Shown here: positions 1 through 9,250 of the stretch, one piece after another
Layout: the number at the start of each line of letters is the position of its first letter
Numbering within the stretch: position 1 is the stretch's first letter
From: Fibrobacterota bacterium
Lineage (GTDB): Bacteria > Fibrobacterota > Fibrobacteria > UBA11236
Direction of reading: 5' to 3'
Assembly: GCA_019509785.1 (NCBI GenBank)
Contig: JAEKLQ010000038.1
Coordinates: 8,446 to 72,445, forward strand
Length of the DNA: 64,000 bases
The notes under the pieces: generated by a model
Told to the model about the DNA's origin: nothing
The model's database searches: none
The model's input: only the letters and a program-made list of their open reading frames with translations
Made by a program: the position numbers and the translations under genes

Positions 1-1040
1 AGCATGCCCGCGCCTAGCATATGCTTCCAGTTCACCCCGCCCGAAAGTTTGGGGAAGCCCAGGGCCAACATGGTTTGTACCGCGGCAAAGATTCCAAGGG
101 GCTTCCCCACGACCAGACCCAGGACGATCCCGATGCCGGCCGGGCTGGCGAGGCCGCGCAACACTTCAGGACCGATGCGGACCCCGGCATTGGACAAGGC
201 GAAAAGAGGCAGGATGAAGAAGCTGGTCCAGGGATGCAGGGCTTCCACGATGCGTTGCAAGGGCGACTCCAATGCGATACCGGAAGCATCACTTCGAGAC
301 CGCGCGGGTATGGCCCACGCCGTTACGACACCGGCGATGGTCCCGTGCACGCCGGCCTTTTGCAGGAAATGCCAGAGCGCGATTCCCGGGATCGCGTAAA
401 GCCAGGCGCGGCGTAGGCCCGCGCGATTGAAGGCGATCAAGACGGCGACCAGCGCGCCTGCTTCGGCCAAGCCTAGCCAATCGATCCGGCCCGTATAGAA
501 TACGGCGATTACGAGAACGGCCCCGAGATCATCGATGATGGCGAGGGCCATCAGGAAGATCTTCACGGAACCCGGGATCCTTTTGCCGAGCAAGGCCATG
601 ATCCCCAAAGCGAAGGGGATGTCGGTGGCCACGGGTATCCCCCATCCGCGAAGGGAGGCGTGGCCCGCATTGCAAAGGGCATAGATAAGGGCGGGGACCA
701 GCATGCCGCCCAAGGCGGCTAGGGCGGGAAAAGCAGCGCGGCGTAGGCCGGCGAGTTCCCCGGCAACGGTTTCCCGCTTGATCTCCAGTCCCACCACGAA
801 AAAGAAAACCGCCATCAGGGCGTCGTTGATAACGTGGTGGGGGGTTGTCGCGATTCCGAATGAACCGAGCCCGAAGGAGAGCGGCGCTTCCAGGATGCGG
901 AAATAGGTTTCGGCCCAGGGCGAGTTGGCCCAGGCCAGGGCCGCCGCCAAGGCCAGCAACAAAAGGATCCCGGAGGCGGCCTCCAGACGGGTGAAGAGGC
1001 GGATGGATCGGGCGATGCGTTCTATGGGCTGGGTGGGCAC
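1..1040 (-). CDS. nhaA: Na+/H+ antiporter NhaA (partial, C-terminus outside window)
   Basis: This inner-membrane antiporter exchanges cytoplasmic Na+ for periplasmic H+ and supports pH and salt homeostasis. About 346 codons are visible and the C-terminal end runs off the left edge. Family hallmarks are clear: the early segment INDALMAVFFFVVGLEIKRE, the motif ATDIPFALG with the conserved Asp, and AIIDDLGAVLVIAVFY with the paired Asp residues that bind and translocate Na+ in NhaA. Many hydrophobic helices alternate with short loops, as expected for a 12-TM protein. I chose the GTG at 1040-1038 because an in-frame TAA lies a few codons upstream and no ATG fits. No strong ribosome binding site is seen. 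It is transcribed divergently from the Cys-rich gene at 1247. The assignment is very safe; only the start is uncertain. Confidence 0.95.
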   Translation of the reverse strand, partial: MPTQPIERIARSIRLFTRLEAASGILLLLALAAALAWANSPWAETYFRILEAPLSFGLGSFGIATTPHHVINDALMAVFFFVVGLEIKRETVAGELAGLRRAAFPALAALGGMLVPALIYALCNAGHASLRGWGIPVATDIPFALGIMALLGKRIPGSVKIFLMALAIIDDLGAVLVIAVFYTGRIDWLGLAEAGALVAVLIAFNRAGLRRAWLYAIPGIALWHFLQKAGVHGTIAGVVTAWAIPARSRSDASGIALESPLQRIVEALHPWTSFFILPLFALSNAGVRIGPEVLRGLASPAGIGIVLGLVVGKPLGIFAAVQTMLALGFPKLSGGVNWKHMLGAGM

Positions 1041-1246
1041 GACGTTACGATTGGATTTTTAGGGAGTTTCTCTGGTGGTACGCAATCTTAAGAGTGGCTT
1101 GTAATCATACATAGTTTCCGGCCCGGATTCGCCCCCGGCAACCGTCTCGATGGCGATTCCCGGTCCCGGAAAGCGGCTTCGGCCAGCGGGCGGAGGCCTC
1201 GCCCGATCCCTATTTTAATTGGGTAGGACCGAACCGGGAGGCAACC

Positions 1247-1600
1247 ATGCGTAACGAGACGATGAACGAAAGGGCCATCGAATTAGGGGCCATCCTGGCG
1301 GATTGCATGCGCGCCTGCCAGCAATGCGCGATGGCCTGCCTGCGGGAAGAGGACGCGCGCCAAATGGCCGAATGCGTGCGGCTCGATTGGGATTGCGCCG
1401 ATGCCTGCGGCCTGGCCTTGGCGTTCCTGGATCGGCAATCCTCCAATTTGGAGGAGGCTTGCGATTTTTGTTCCGCCATCTGCGAAGAGTGCGCGGAAGA
1501 ATGCTCCAAGCATCCGCACATGGAGCACTGCCGGCTGTGCGCGGATGTCTGCCGGCATTGCGCCGAGGCTTGCGCGGACGTGGCGACGCTTTCGGGGTGA
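1247..1600 (+). CDS. Four-helix-bundle copper-binding protein (Csp/DUF326-like)
   Basis: This is a 117-residue cytosolic-looking protein (no signal peptide) with 17 Cys residues arranged mainly as CxxxC and CxxC pairs along amphipathic helices. That is the pattern of the copper storage (Csp/DUF326) family, where Cys line the inside of a four-helix bundle and bind many Cu(I) ions. Examples are DCMRACQQCAMAC near residues 19-31 and CRLCADVCRHCAEAC near 95-109. A GGGAGG ribosome binding site precedes the ATG. The MarR regulator starts 31 nt downstream, so the two may be co-transcribed, although copper control by this MarR is only inference. No copper ATPase or CueR-type regulator is in view. Metal identity rests on family knowledge. 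Confidence 0.85.
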   Translation: MRNETMNERAIELGAILADCMRACQQCAMACLREEDARQMAECVRLDWDCADACGLALAFLDRQSSNLEEACDFCSAICEECAEECSKHPHMEHCRLCADVCRHCAEACADVATLSG

Positions 1601-1631
1601 GTTCCCGCGGCGGAATATTACCTTTCCGCCC

Positions 1632-2147
1632 ATGCCTAAACTAACGCCCGCGGAAATCCCCTTATGGCTCCAACTCAACAAGGTTTCCAAGAAATACATG
1701 GATGCCTTGGCCGCCAAGCTCGGCCATATCGGGGTCCGCCGCCACTTCTTCCTCTTGGTGGCCATCGGGGAAGCCAAAGGCACCGCCACCCAGCAGGAGC
1801 TGGCCGATCTGCTGGATACCGACAAGGTGACCATGGTCAATATCCTGGACTCCCTTTCGGAAGCGGGATTCATCCGGCGCACCGCCAGTAAAGAAGATCG
1901 ACGCAAGCACTTGATCGTATTGACGCCGAAAGCGGATCGCCACCTGCCTAAGATCCGCAAGGTCATCGCCGATCTGAACCGCAAGGCCCTGGCGGGCCTG
2001 CCGGAATCCCTGGCGGCGCATTTTCCCTCGGCGTTGGCGGCCATGAAGGCCGAATTGGAAAAAGTGATCCAGGCCGCCGAGCCGTCGGAGTCCGCCTCGG
2101 ACGCTCCCCGCCCGGGACGTCGACCGCGTAGCGCCGTCTCCGCCTAG
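1632..2147 (+). CDS. MarR-family transcriptional regulator
   Basis: This 171-residue protein has a winged helix-turn-helix of MarR type. The segment ATQQELADLLDTDKVTMVNI is the HTH recognition region, and AGFIRRTASKEDRRKHLIVLT is the wing, with the D-x-R-x(3)-L motif typical of MarR. Helices before and after fit the dimerisation domain. The reading frame is open further upstream, but ATG 1632 starts the conserved N-terminal helix (LWLQLNKVSKKYMDAL), and the upstream part overlaps the Cys-rich gene in another frame. The last 25 residues are a basic, Pro/Ser-rich tail. It lies 74 nt before the PoxB-like gene and probably regulates it or itself; the ligand is unknown. Confidence 0.88.
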   Translation: MPKLTPAEIPLWLQLNKVSKKYMDALAAKLGHIGVRRHFFLLVAIGEAKGTATQQELADLLDTDKVTMVNILDSLSEAGFIRRTASKEDRRKHLIVLTPKADRHLPKIRKVIADLNRKALAGLPESLAAHFPSALAAMKAELEKVIQAAEPSESASDAPRPGRRPRSAVSA

Positions 2148-2221
2148 GGCCGAGGCGAATGGTCTTGCGCGGACGTCGCGCAAGGATTTGTTTTCCAGGG
2201 ACCCGGAACCTGGAGGCAAGC

Positions 2222-3979
2222 ATGGCTGCGAAAACGGCGGCGGATCTGATGGTCGAGATTCTTTCCGATTGGGGCGTGGAAACGGTGTTCGGGTTGCCGG
2301 GGGACGGCATCAACGGCATCATGGAGTCCCTCCGCAAGGCCAAGGACAAGATCCGTTTCGTTCAGGTGCGGCACGAGGAATCGGCGGCCTTCATGGCCTG
2401 CGCTTACGCCAAGTTCACCGGCAAGCTGGGCGTTTGCCTGGCGACCTCCGGGCCGGGCGGGATCCACTTGCTGAACGGGCTCTACGATGCCAAGCTCGAC
2501 GGGCAACCGGTGCTGGCGATCACCGGCCACCATTTCCACGATCTCATCGACACCCATGCCCAGCAGGACGTGGACTTGGACCGGGTCTTCACCGACGTGG
2601 CATTCTATTCGACCCGCGTCATGGGGGCCGCCCACGTGGAAGGGGTCACCCATCTGGCTTGCCGCACGGCGCTGGCCCGGGGCGGAGTGGCGCATATCAA
2701 TTTCCCCGTCGACTTGCAGGACGAGAAGCTCAAGGACGCTCATCGATCCAAGCGCAACATCCCCGGGCATACGGTGGAAGTCTTCGCGCGCGCGGCCGGT
2801 TTTCCCGCCCCGTCCGATCTGTCCAAGGCGGCGGAGGTCCTCAATGCCGGGAAGAAAGTCGTGATCCTGGCCGGACGCGGGGCCTTGGGCGCCAGGGCCG
2901 AGTTGGAGGAGATGGCCGAGAAGTTGGGGGCGCCCATCGTGAAGGCGCTTTTGGGCAAGGCCGCCGTGGCGGACAGGAGCCCTTATACCACGGGGGGCAT
3001 CGGGCTGTTGGGCACGGCCCCATCCGAGGACGCCATGATGGATTGCGATACCCTCTTCATCGTCGGATCGTCCTTTCCCTATATGGAATTCTATCCGAAG
3101 CATGACTCGGTGCGGGGAGTGCAGCTCGATGTCGATCCGGAGCGCATCGGGCTTCGCTTCCCCGTGGAAGCGGGATTGGTGGGCGACACCCGGGAAACGT
3201 TGCGACTACTCCTCCCGCTAATTAAACGCAATGAGAACCGGGATTTCCTTTCCAAGGCGCAGGCAGGCATGCGCGATTGGCGGGAGCTGATGGAGGAGCG
3301 CGGCACCCGCAAGGACAAACCCATGAAGCCGCAAGTGCCCGCATGGGAGTTGAACAAGCTCATCAAGGACGATGCCATCGTGGTCTGCGACAGCGGAACC
3401 ATCACGACCTGGTTCGCGCGCCATTTGGAGGCGCGGGGTACGCAGATGTATTCCCTCTCCGGGACCTTGGCCACCATGGCCTGCGGCCTGCCCTATGCCA
3501 TCGCGGCCCAGATAGCCTTTCCCCAGCGTCAGGTGGTGGCCCTCGTCGGCGACGGGGGCTTCTCCATGTTGATGGCCGAATTCGCCACCGCCGTCAAATA
3601 CAAGCTGCCCATCAAGATCATCGTCTTCAAGAACAATACCCTGGGGCAGATCAAATGGGAGCAAATGGTCTTCCTGGGCAATCCCGAATACGGCTGCGAT
3701 TTGCATCCCATCGATTTCGCCGGGGTGGCGCGCAGTTGCGGAGGTGCCGGCTTCTCGGTCGATGACGCGGATATGTGCGGCTCGGTGATCCGCATGGCCC
3801 TGGAAACGGAAGGTCCCGCCTTGGTCGAGGCCGTGGTCGATCCCAATACGCCGCCCATGCCCGGGAAAATCAAGGCGCAGCAGGCCGTCCATCTGGCCGA
3901 AGCCCTGGCCCGCGGCGAGGTCGACCGCAAGACCATCGTGGCCGAGGTCATCAAGGATCGCGCCCGCGAATTGGTGTAG
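2222..3979 (+). CDS. Thiamine-diphosphate enzyme, pyruvate:quinone oxidoreductase (PoxB)-like
   Basis: This 585-residue protein of the acetolactate synthase/pyruvate oxidase superfamily most resembles PoxB, which decarboxylates pyruvate to acetate and passes electrons through FAD to membrane quinone. The N-terminal PYR domain has the catalytic Glu in VRHEESAAFMA and the SGPGG loop. A central FAD-binding-like domain spans roughly residues 190-340. The C-terminal PP domain carries GDGGFSMLMAEF and KNNTLGQIKWEQM, the Mg/ThDP-binding GDG...NN motif. Length matches PoxB (about 570). GGAGG precedes the chosen ATG; an upstream in-frame ATG at 2159 lacks one. The dehydratase-like gene follows after 5 nt, so they form an operon. 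Acetolactate synthase or another 2-oxoacid decarboxylase is the main alternative. Confidence 0.82.
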   Translation: MAAKTAADLMVEILSDWGVETVFGLPGDGINGIMESLRKAKDKIRFVQVRHEESAAFMACAYAKFTGKLGVCLATSGPGGIHLLNGLYDAKLDGQPVLAITGHHFHDLIDTHAQQDVDLDRVFTDVAFYSTRVMGAAHVEGVTHLACRTALARGGVAHINFPVDLQDEKLKDAHRSKRNIPGHTVEVFARAAGFPAPSDLSKAAEVLNAGKKVVILAGRGALGARAELEEMAEKLGAPIVKALLGKAAVADRSPYTTGGIGLLGTAPSEDAMMDCDTLFIVGSSFPYMEFYPKHDSVRGVQLDVDPERIGLRFPVEAGLVGDTRETLRLLLPLIKRNENRDFLSKAQAGMRDWRELMEERGTRKDKPMKPQVPAWELNKLIKDDAIVVCDSGTITTWFARHLEARGTQMYSLSGTLATMACGLPYAIAAQIAFPQRQVVALVGDGGFSMLMAEFATAVKYKLPIKIIVFKNNTLGQIKWEQMVFLGNPEYGCDLHPIDFAGVARSCGGAGFSVDDADMCGSVIRMALETEGPALVEAVVDPNTPPMPGKIKAQQAVHLAEALARGEVDRKTIVAEVIKDRARELV

Positions 3980-3984
3980 CCGCC

Positions 3985-5082
3985 ATGGGCCCGCGCGTTG
4001 ACGTCCCCATCGAAGGCGTGGAGGCTTTCGCCTATCGCATCCCGACGGAGGAACCCGAATCGGACGGGACCTTGGCCTGGGACGCGACCGTGTTGGTGGT
4101 GGCCGAAGTCCGCGCCGGAGGGATGGCGGGATGGGGATACACCTACGCCGATGCCGCGGTGGCATCTCTGATACGCAGTAAACTCGCCGACGTCCTGCGC
4201 GGCAAGGACGCGTTCGCGACGGAAGCCGCCTGGCAAGCCATGGGGGGCTTCCTCCGCAATCTGGGCGGACCCGGACTTTCCGCCATGGCGGTTTCGGCCC
4301 TGGACGTGGGCCTTTGGGATTTGAAGGCCAAGCTCCTGGGCCTGCCCCTGGCCCGCTTGCTGGGGCAGGTCCGGGATGCCGTCGAGGTTTACGGGAGCGG
4401 CGGATTCACCAGCTATACCCCGGCCCGATTGCAGAGCCAGCTCGCGGCTTGGGCCTCCGAAGGCATGGCGCGCGTCAAGATGAAGGTGGGCCGTGATCCG
4501 GATGCCGATCCCTGGCGCGTGGAAGCGGCCCGGGAAGCCATCGGGGAAACGGCATTGTTCGTGGATGCCAACGGGGCCTACGCGGCGGAACAAGCCATCG
4601 GATTGGCGCATCGCTTCGCGGAAGCCGGAGTGGTTTGGTTCGAAGAACCGGTGCCCCACTGGGATCGCGCCGGCACCAGGACCGTGCGGGAACGCATCCC
4701 GGCGGGCATGGACGTGGCCGGCGGGGAGTACGGTTACCGCCCGGAGGATTTCCACCTCCTGATCCACCAGGAAACCTTGTCCTTTTTGCAGGCCGATGCG
4801 ACCCGTTGCGGGGGCATCACCGGCTTCCTGAAAGCCGCGGCCTTGTGCGAGGCGGCCGATATGCCCCTGTCCAGCCATTGCGCGCCTTCCTTGCACGTCG
4901 CCCTGGGTTGCGCGGCCCAGCCGATGCGCCACCTGGAATGGTTCCACGATCATGTCCTGATCGAGGAAAAGCTTTTCGAGGGGTTCGCGCGGCCGCGCGC
5001 GGGCCGCCTTGCTCCGGATCTATCGCGGCCCGGGTTGGGATTCGAATTCAAACGCGAAGATGCCCGGGCTTTAGCCGTCTAG
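3985..5082 (+). CDS. Enolase-superfamily (mandelate racemase/muconate lactonizing) enzyme
   Basis: This 365-residue member of the mandelate racemase branch probably dehydrates or epimerises a sugar acid or related carboxylate. The barrel carries the Lys-x-Lys base motif (VKMKVG), the three metal ligands in LFVDANGAY, VWFEEPV and AGGEYGY, a following QADATRCGGITG strand, and a His in SSHCAPSLH near the C-terminal side of the barrel. The N-terminal capping domain is complete. ATG 3985 lies 5 nt after the PoxB-like stop; a longer in-frame extension overlaps that gene and is rejected. It ends 3 nt before the convergent CDF transporter. Substrate cannot be told from sequence; the neighbouring 2-hydroxyacid dehydrogenase suggests organic-acid catabolism (inference). 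Confidence 0.82.
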   Translation: MGPRVDVPIEGVEAFAYRIPTEEPESDGTLAWDATVLVVAEVRAGGMAGWGYTYADAAVASLIRSKLADVLRGKDAFATEAAWQAMGGFLRNLGGPGLSAMAVSALDVGLWDLKAKLLGLPLARLLGQVRDAVEVYGSGGFTSYTPARLQSQLAAWASEGMARVKMKVGRDPDADPWRVEAAREAIGETALFVDANGAYAAEQAIGLAHRFAEAGVVWFEEPVPHWDRAGTRTVRERIPAGMDVAGGEYGYRPEDFHLLIHQETLSFLQADATRCGGITGFLKAAALCEAADMPLSSHCAPSLHVALGCAAQPMRHLEWFHDHVLIEEKLFEGFARPRAGRLAPDLSRPGLGFEFKREDARALAV

Positions 5083-5085
5083 GAC

Positions 5086-6030
5086 TTACGCCGGCCCGGG
5101 CAGCCCATGGGAGCCGCCGCGGTCGAGCGTCTGCCGGACCGCCACGAAAATGCGGGTGATGAAAGGAAAGGCTTCCTGCACGCGGCGCCGGAACGCCTCC
5201 GAGGCCCGCCCCACTTCTTCGGCGGTCATGTCGGGGCGGAAACGGAGTTCCATGTTCAGCAGGACTTGATCGGGCCCGAAATGCATGGTGAGGGGCTGAC
5301 CCGCCTCCAACACCCCGGGCTGGGATTGGGCCATCGCCTTCACCTGGCGCACCACCTCGGGGCCGGTGCTTTCCCCCGTCAGCAGAGCGCGGGTTTCATA
5401 GGCCAACACGCCCGAGACCGCTACCAGGGCGACCCCGATGAGGATGGAACCGATCCCGTCCCACACGGGCATGCCCAAAAGTTGATCCGCGGCCAAAGCG
5501 CAGAGCGCGATCACGAGCCCTCCCAAAGCGGCCGCATCCTCCGCCAGCACCACGAATACGGAGGGGTTCTTGCTGGCTTGGAAGGAACGCCAAATCCCTT
5601 TCCCTCCCCTCCCTTTCCGTAGCGATCGGAACGCGACGCTGAAGGAGTAGCCTTCCGAAACGAAAGCCACGGCCAGCACGGCATAGTTCCAGGCGGGGCG
5701 GCTCAAGGGTTCCGGGTGGCGTAGGTGCCGGATGCCTTCCCATACGGACATGCCGCCGCCCAACGCGAAGATGAGGATGGCCACCACGAAACCCCAGAAA
5801 TATTGCTCCAAACCATGCCCGAAGGGATGCTCGGGATCGGCGGGACGGGAACCGCGTTTCTCCCCCACCAGGAGCAAAGCCTGATCGGTACAGTCCACCA
5901 CGGAGTGGATGCCCTCGCTCAGCATGGACGAACTGCCGGTCGCCAAGGCGGCGGCGAATTTGGAGACCGCGATGAATAGATTGGCGCCGAAGGCGGCGAA
6001 TAGGACGAACCGGGATTCCTTGGCGCTCAT
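5086..6030 (-). CDS. Cation diffusion facilitator (CDF) family transporter
   Basis: This 314-residue inner-membrane divalent-metal/H+ antiporter, probably for Zn, Fe or Mn efflux, has about six transmembrane helices in residues 1-215. Metal-site motifs are visible: SEGIHSVVDCTDQ in TM2 (H-x3-D) and DPEHPFGHGLEQYFWGFVV before TM3, the HPFGHG signature of CDF proteins. The last 90 residues form the cytoplasmic alpha/beta dimerisation domain. GGAGG lies 9 nt before the ATG. The gene follows the FAD/Fe-S dehydrogenase by 54 nt on the same strand. Metal specificity cannot be read from the motif alone. Confidence 0.9.
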   Translation of the reverse strand: MSAKESRFVLFAAFGANLFIAVSKFAAALATGSSSMLSEGIHSVVDCTDQALLLVGEKRGSRPADPEHPFGHGLEQYFWGFVVAILIFALGGGMSVWEGIRHLRHPEPLSRPAWNYAVLAVAFVSEGYSFSVAFRSLRKGRGGKGIWRSFQASKNPSVFVVLAEDAAALGGLVIALCALAADQLLGMPVWDGIGSILIGVALVAVSGVLAYETRALLTGESTGPEVVRQVKAMAQSQPGVLEAGQPLTMHFGPDQVLLNMELRFRPDMTAEEVGRASEAFRRRVQEAFPFITRIFVAVRQTLDRGGSHGLPGPA

Positions 6031-6084
6031 GGATCCGATCCTCCGCCGCGCATCGCTCTGAAGATATTCACCGGCTTTGGTGAT

Positions 6085-9000
6085 TCACGAACCGCGCCGC
6101 CTGGTCCACGGAAGCCGATGGTTCCGGCCTATGGCCAACGCGGTTATGGCCGCGATTCCTATCGCCCCGGCCCACAGGAAAAACCGCAGCTTGGCCCGGC
6201 TCTTCGCCTTCGCGAATTGTTCCGTCAGCCGCCTTTGCCCGGCCTCCCCCTTCGCGGCCCGATGCAGAACCTGGGCCAGGTGGACGGGTTTTTGGCCGGG
6301 GATTTCCTTCATTTGATTGCGGCAGCTGAATCCGTTGGCGATGGATAAGGCGCCGGCGGGCCTCCGGCGCAGGGCCGGGAACAAGTGCAACTCGCCAATG
6401 CGCATTGACACCTCGTGCTTGTCCTTTTCGAAACCGAAGGAGCCGGCCAAGCCGCAGCAACCCGCATCGGGTTCCTCGCAGGTTAGCCCCATGTTCCCGA
6501 GGAGCTCGCGATGGCTATCCATCCCGAGGACCGATTTCTGATGGCAATGGCCATGCACCAGGGCCTTGGCGCGCAAGGGCGGCGGCGCATAGCCGGGAAC
6601 CTCGCGCATCAGGAATTCTTCCAGCAGGAAGGTTTGCTTGGACAAGCGAAGCGCATCCTCGTCCCCGTCCAGCATATTCGCCAACTCGTCGCGGAAAACC
6701 GAGACGCAACTGGGCTCCAATCCCACCACCGGTACGCCCGCGCGGATTTGCGGCCGCAACTCGGCCAGGATCTGGCGTAATTGGCGCTTGGCCAAATCCA
6801 GCATGCCGTAATCGTAGAGCGGCCGGCCGCAACACAGGGGCCGGCGCGCGAGCATCACCTCGAAACCGGCCGCTTCCAGGACTTCGCAGGCCGAAGCCGC
6901 CACCTCGGGCTCGAAGTAATTGTTGAAGGTATCGGCCCAGAGCAGGACCTTCCCGCGCCGGGGCGTCGCTTGCGCGTTACGGTAACGGCGCCGGTACCAA
7001 TCCCGGAAGGTGAGCCCCGCGAAAGCCGGCATGGATCGCTTCCGGGTCAATCCGCCCAAGGCGCGCGCCATATGGCTAAGCCCGGGAGTCTCGATCACGA
7101 AATTCGCCAGGCCAGGGACACGGGCGGCCAAGCGGGCCCACCAATAAATGAGCCCCATGCTATAGGCCGGACGCGGCCGCAATCTTCCGCGGTAGTGCCC
7201 CGACAGGAATTCCGCCTTATAGGTGGCCATATCCACCTTCATCGGGCAATCGGTTTTGCAGCCTTTGCAAGCCAGGCAGAGATCGAGCGACTCCTTGACG
7301 GCATCCGATCGGAAGCCATCCTTAATGGTGTCGCCCTGCAACATTTCGAAAAGCATGCGCGCCCGGCCCCGGGTGGAATGCTTTTCTTCCCGCGTGGCGC
7401 GGTAGCTGGGACACATGACAGTCTTTTCATCGCTCCGGCACGCCCCCACGCCTACGCAGCGCAGTACCGCCCGGGAAAGCTTGGCATCGTCCTTGGGGTA
7501 CCTGAATTTCGTCTCCGGTCGCGCCGGGCGGAAATTCTCCCCCAAGCGCAGATGGCTGGTGATGGGATTGGCGTCGATGGCCTTGCCGGGATTCATCTTG
7601 CCGTCGGGATCCCAGATGGCCTTGAACTCGCGGAAGGCCTGCACCAACTTTTCGCCGTACATCTTGGGCAAAAGTTCCGCGCGCGCTTGGCCGTCCCCGT
7701 GTTCGCCGGAAAGCGACCCGCCCATGGAAACGACCAGATCGGCGGCATCACCCATGAAGGAGCGGAAGGCCGTTATGCCCTTGCGCGTCTCCAGATCGAA
7801 CGGGATGCGGCAATGGATGCAGGCCTGGCCGAAATGGCCGTACAGGGCCGCGTCATAACCGTACTTCCCGAATAGCTTATCCAGGGCGCGCAGGTATTCC
7901 GGGAGCCGTTCGGGAGGCACGCTGCTGTCCTCCCAGCCCGGCCAGGTATCCGGCCGGTTGGGCACGCGCGCGGTGGCCGCCAATCCGCCTTCGCGCACGT
8001 CCCACATCTTTTGCTCGTCCTCGCGCCGCTCGTACTCCTGGACCTCCGGGGGGTGGGGCTGCGCCTTGAGCCGCGCGATCATGGCCTGGGCTTTCTCATG
8101 CAGCGTTTTGCGGTCATCCGCGCCCAGTTCCACCATCAGGAAGCCTTTGCCCTTGGGGAGCAAGGGCAGGGCCTCGGGATGCACGCCCTTCTCGCGCTCG
8201 TACCCTACCAGCTTATCGTCCAGGCCCTCCAGCCCGATGGGTCCGAACTTCATGATCTCGATCACGTGTTCGGCCGCCGAGAAGACGTCGGGATATCCCA
8301 GCACGATCAGCGCCCGCTGGCTCGGGCTATGGATCAACCGCAGGTCCGCTTCCAGCACGGTAACGCACGTCCCCTCCGTACCGGTCAGGGCGCGCGCCAC
8401 GTTGAATCCGCTTTCGGGCAGCAGTTGATCGAGATTGAATCCCGAGGAACGCCTGGGAAGCTGGGGCATGCGGGCGCGGATCTCGTCCGCGTATCGATAG
8501 CGCAGCTCGCGAAGCTTGCCGTAGATTTCGCCTTGGGGCCCCCCCGCGCTTATGATGGCATCCAACTCTTCTTCGCTCGTAGGTCCCACGCGCATGCGGG
8601 CGCCGCGATAGGTCAGTACTTCCAGGGCCAGCACGTTCTCGGCGGTGCGGCCGGCCATCACCGAATGCACGCCGCAGGAATTGTTCCCGATCATGCCGCC
8701 CAAGGTGCATTGCCGATGCGTGGCGGGATCGGGCCCGAAGGTGAGGCCGTGGGCCTCGGCGGCTTCGCGCAAGCGATCCAAAACCACTCCGGGTCGCACG
8801 CGCGCCATTTTCCGGAACGGGTCGATGCCCACGATCCCGTTCTGGTATTTGGTGAAGTCGAAGACGACGGCCGCATTGCAGGTCTGCCCCGCCAGGCTGG
8901 TGCCCGCGCCGCGCGGCAGGATGGGCGCACCGGCGCGGCGGCAAATCCCGATGGCCGCGACCACGTCTTCCTGGGTGCGCGGGACGATCAGGCCGATGGG

Positions 9001-9198
9001 GACTTGGCGGTAATTGGATCCGTCGGTCGCGTACAAGGCGCGCGCGCCGGCGTCGAAGCGGACTTCGCCGCGGATGCGCGCGCGCAATTCCTCGGCCAAG
9101 GCCTCCGCATGGTCCGTGCTCCACGCCCCCGTCCGCGCGGACCGATCGCTTTCGGCATCCGCGGATATTGCCGTCGCTGCTTGAGTCGGGCTTCTCAT
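6085..9198 (-). CDS. FAD-linked oxidase / Fe-S fusion, 2-hydroxyacid dehydrogenase (YdiJ or D-lactate dehydrogenase type)
   Basis: This 1037-residue fusion oxidises a D-2-hydroxyacid (D-2-hydroxyglutarate or D-lactate in known relatives) and passes electrons through FAD and Fe-S centres. Residues about 65-250 form the FAD_binding_4 domain, with LPRGAGTSLAGQ and GGMIGNNSCGVHS. The FAD-oxidase C domain follows and includes SLSGEHGDG and a His-rich active-site stretch near HFGQACIHCR. Then come two ferredoxin-like Cys clusters (CVGVGACRSDEKTVMCPS and CLACKGCKTDCP) and two CCG domains (LCCGRPLYDYG, DAGCCGLAGSFG). The end, after about residue 1005, is a predicted single transmembrane helix (FFLWAGAIGIAAITALAIG) with a basic tail, unusual for this family. 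GGGAGG precedes the ATG. Exact substrate is undetermined. Confidence 0.88.
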   Translation of the reverse strand: MRSPTQAATAISADAESDRSARTGAWSTDHAEALAEELRARIRGEVRFDAGARALYATDGSNYRQVPIGLIVPRTQEDVVAAIGICRRAGAPILPRGAGTSLAGQTCNAAVVFDFTKYQNGIVGIDPFRKMARVRPGVVLDRLREAAEAHGLTFGPDPATHRQCTLGGMIGNNSCGVHSVMAGRTAENVLALEVLTYRGARMRVGPTSEEELDAIISAGGPQGEIYGKLRELRYRYADEIRARMPQLPRRSSGFNLDQLLPESGFNVARALTGTEGTCVTVLEADLRLIHSPSQRALIVLGYPDVFSAAEHVIEIMKFGPIGLEGLDDKLVGYEREKGVHPEALPLLPKGKGFLMVELGADDRKTLHEKAQAMIARLKAQPHPPEVQEYERREDEQKMWDVREGGLAATARVPNRPDTWPGWEDSSVPPERLPEYLRALDKLFGKYGYDAALYGHFGQACIHCRIPFDLETRKGITAFRSFMGDAADLVVSMGGSLSGEHGDGQARAELLPKMYGEKLVQAFREFKAIWDPDGKMNPGKAIDANPITSHLRLGENFRPARPETKFRYPKDDAKLSRAVLRCVGVGACRSDEKTVMCPSYRATREEKHSTRGRARMLFEMLQGDTIKDGFRSDAVKESLDLCLACKGCKTDCPMKVDMATYKAEFLSGHYRGRLRPRPAYSMGLIYWWARLAARVPGLANFVIETPGLSHMARALGGLTRKRSMPAFAGLTFRDWYRRRYRNAQATPRRGKVLLWADTFNNYFEPEVAASACEVLEAAGFEVMLARRPLCCGRPLYDYGMLDLAKRQLRQILAELRPQIRAGVPVVGLEPSCVSVFRDELANMLDGDEDALRLSKQTFLLEEFLMREVPGYAPPPLRAKALVHGHCHQKSVLGMDSHRELLGNMGLTCEEPDAGCCGLAGSFGFEKDKHEVSMRIGELHLFPALRRRPAGALSIANGFSCRNQMKEIPGQKPVHLAQVLHRAAKGEAGQRRLTEQFAKAKSRAKLRFFLWAGAIGIAAITALAIGRNHRLPWTRRRGS

Positions 9199-9250
9199 GG
9201 ATAACCTCCCGTCGTCATCCGATACGGATGACGACGCCTATGGATGGGAC

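Noticed and set aside
6781-9204. Long plus-strand open frames opposite the FAD/Fe-S dehydrogenase
   Set aside because: High GC content leaves long antisense frames open; they have no recognisable domain, and the minus-strand protein is a clear family member.
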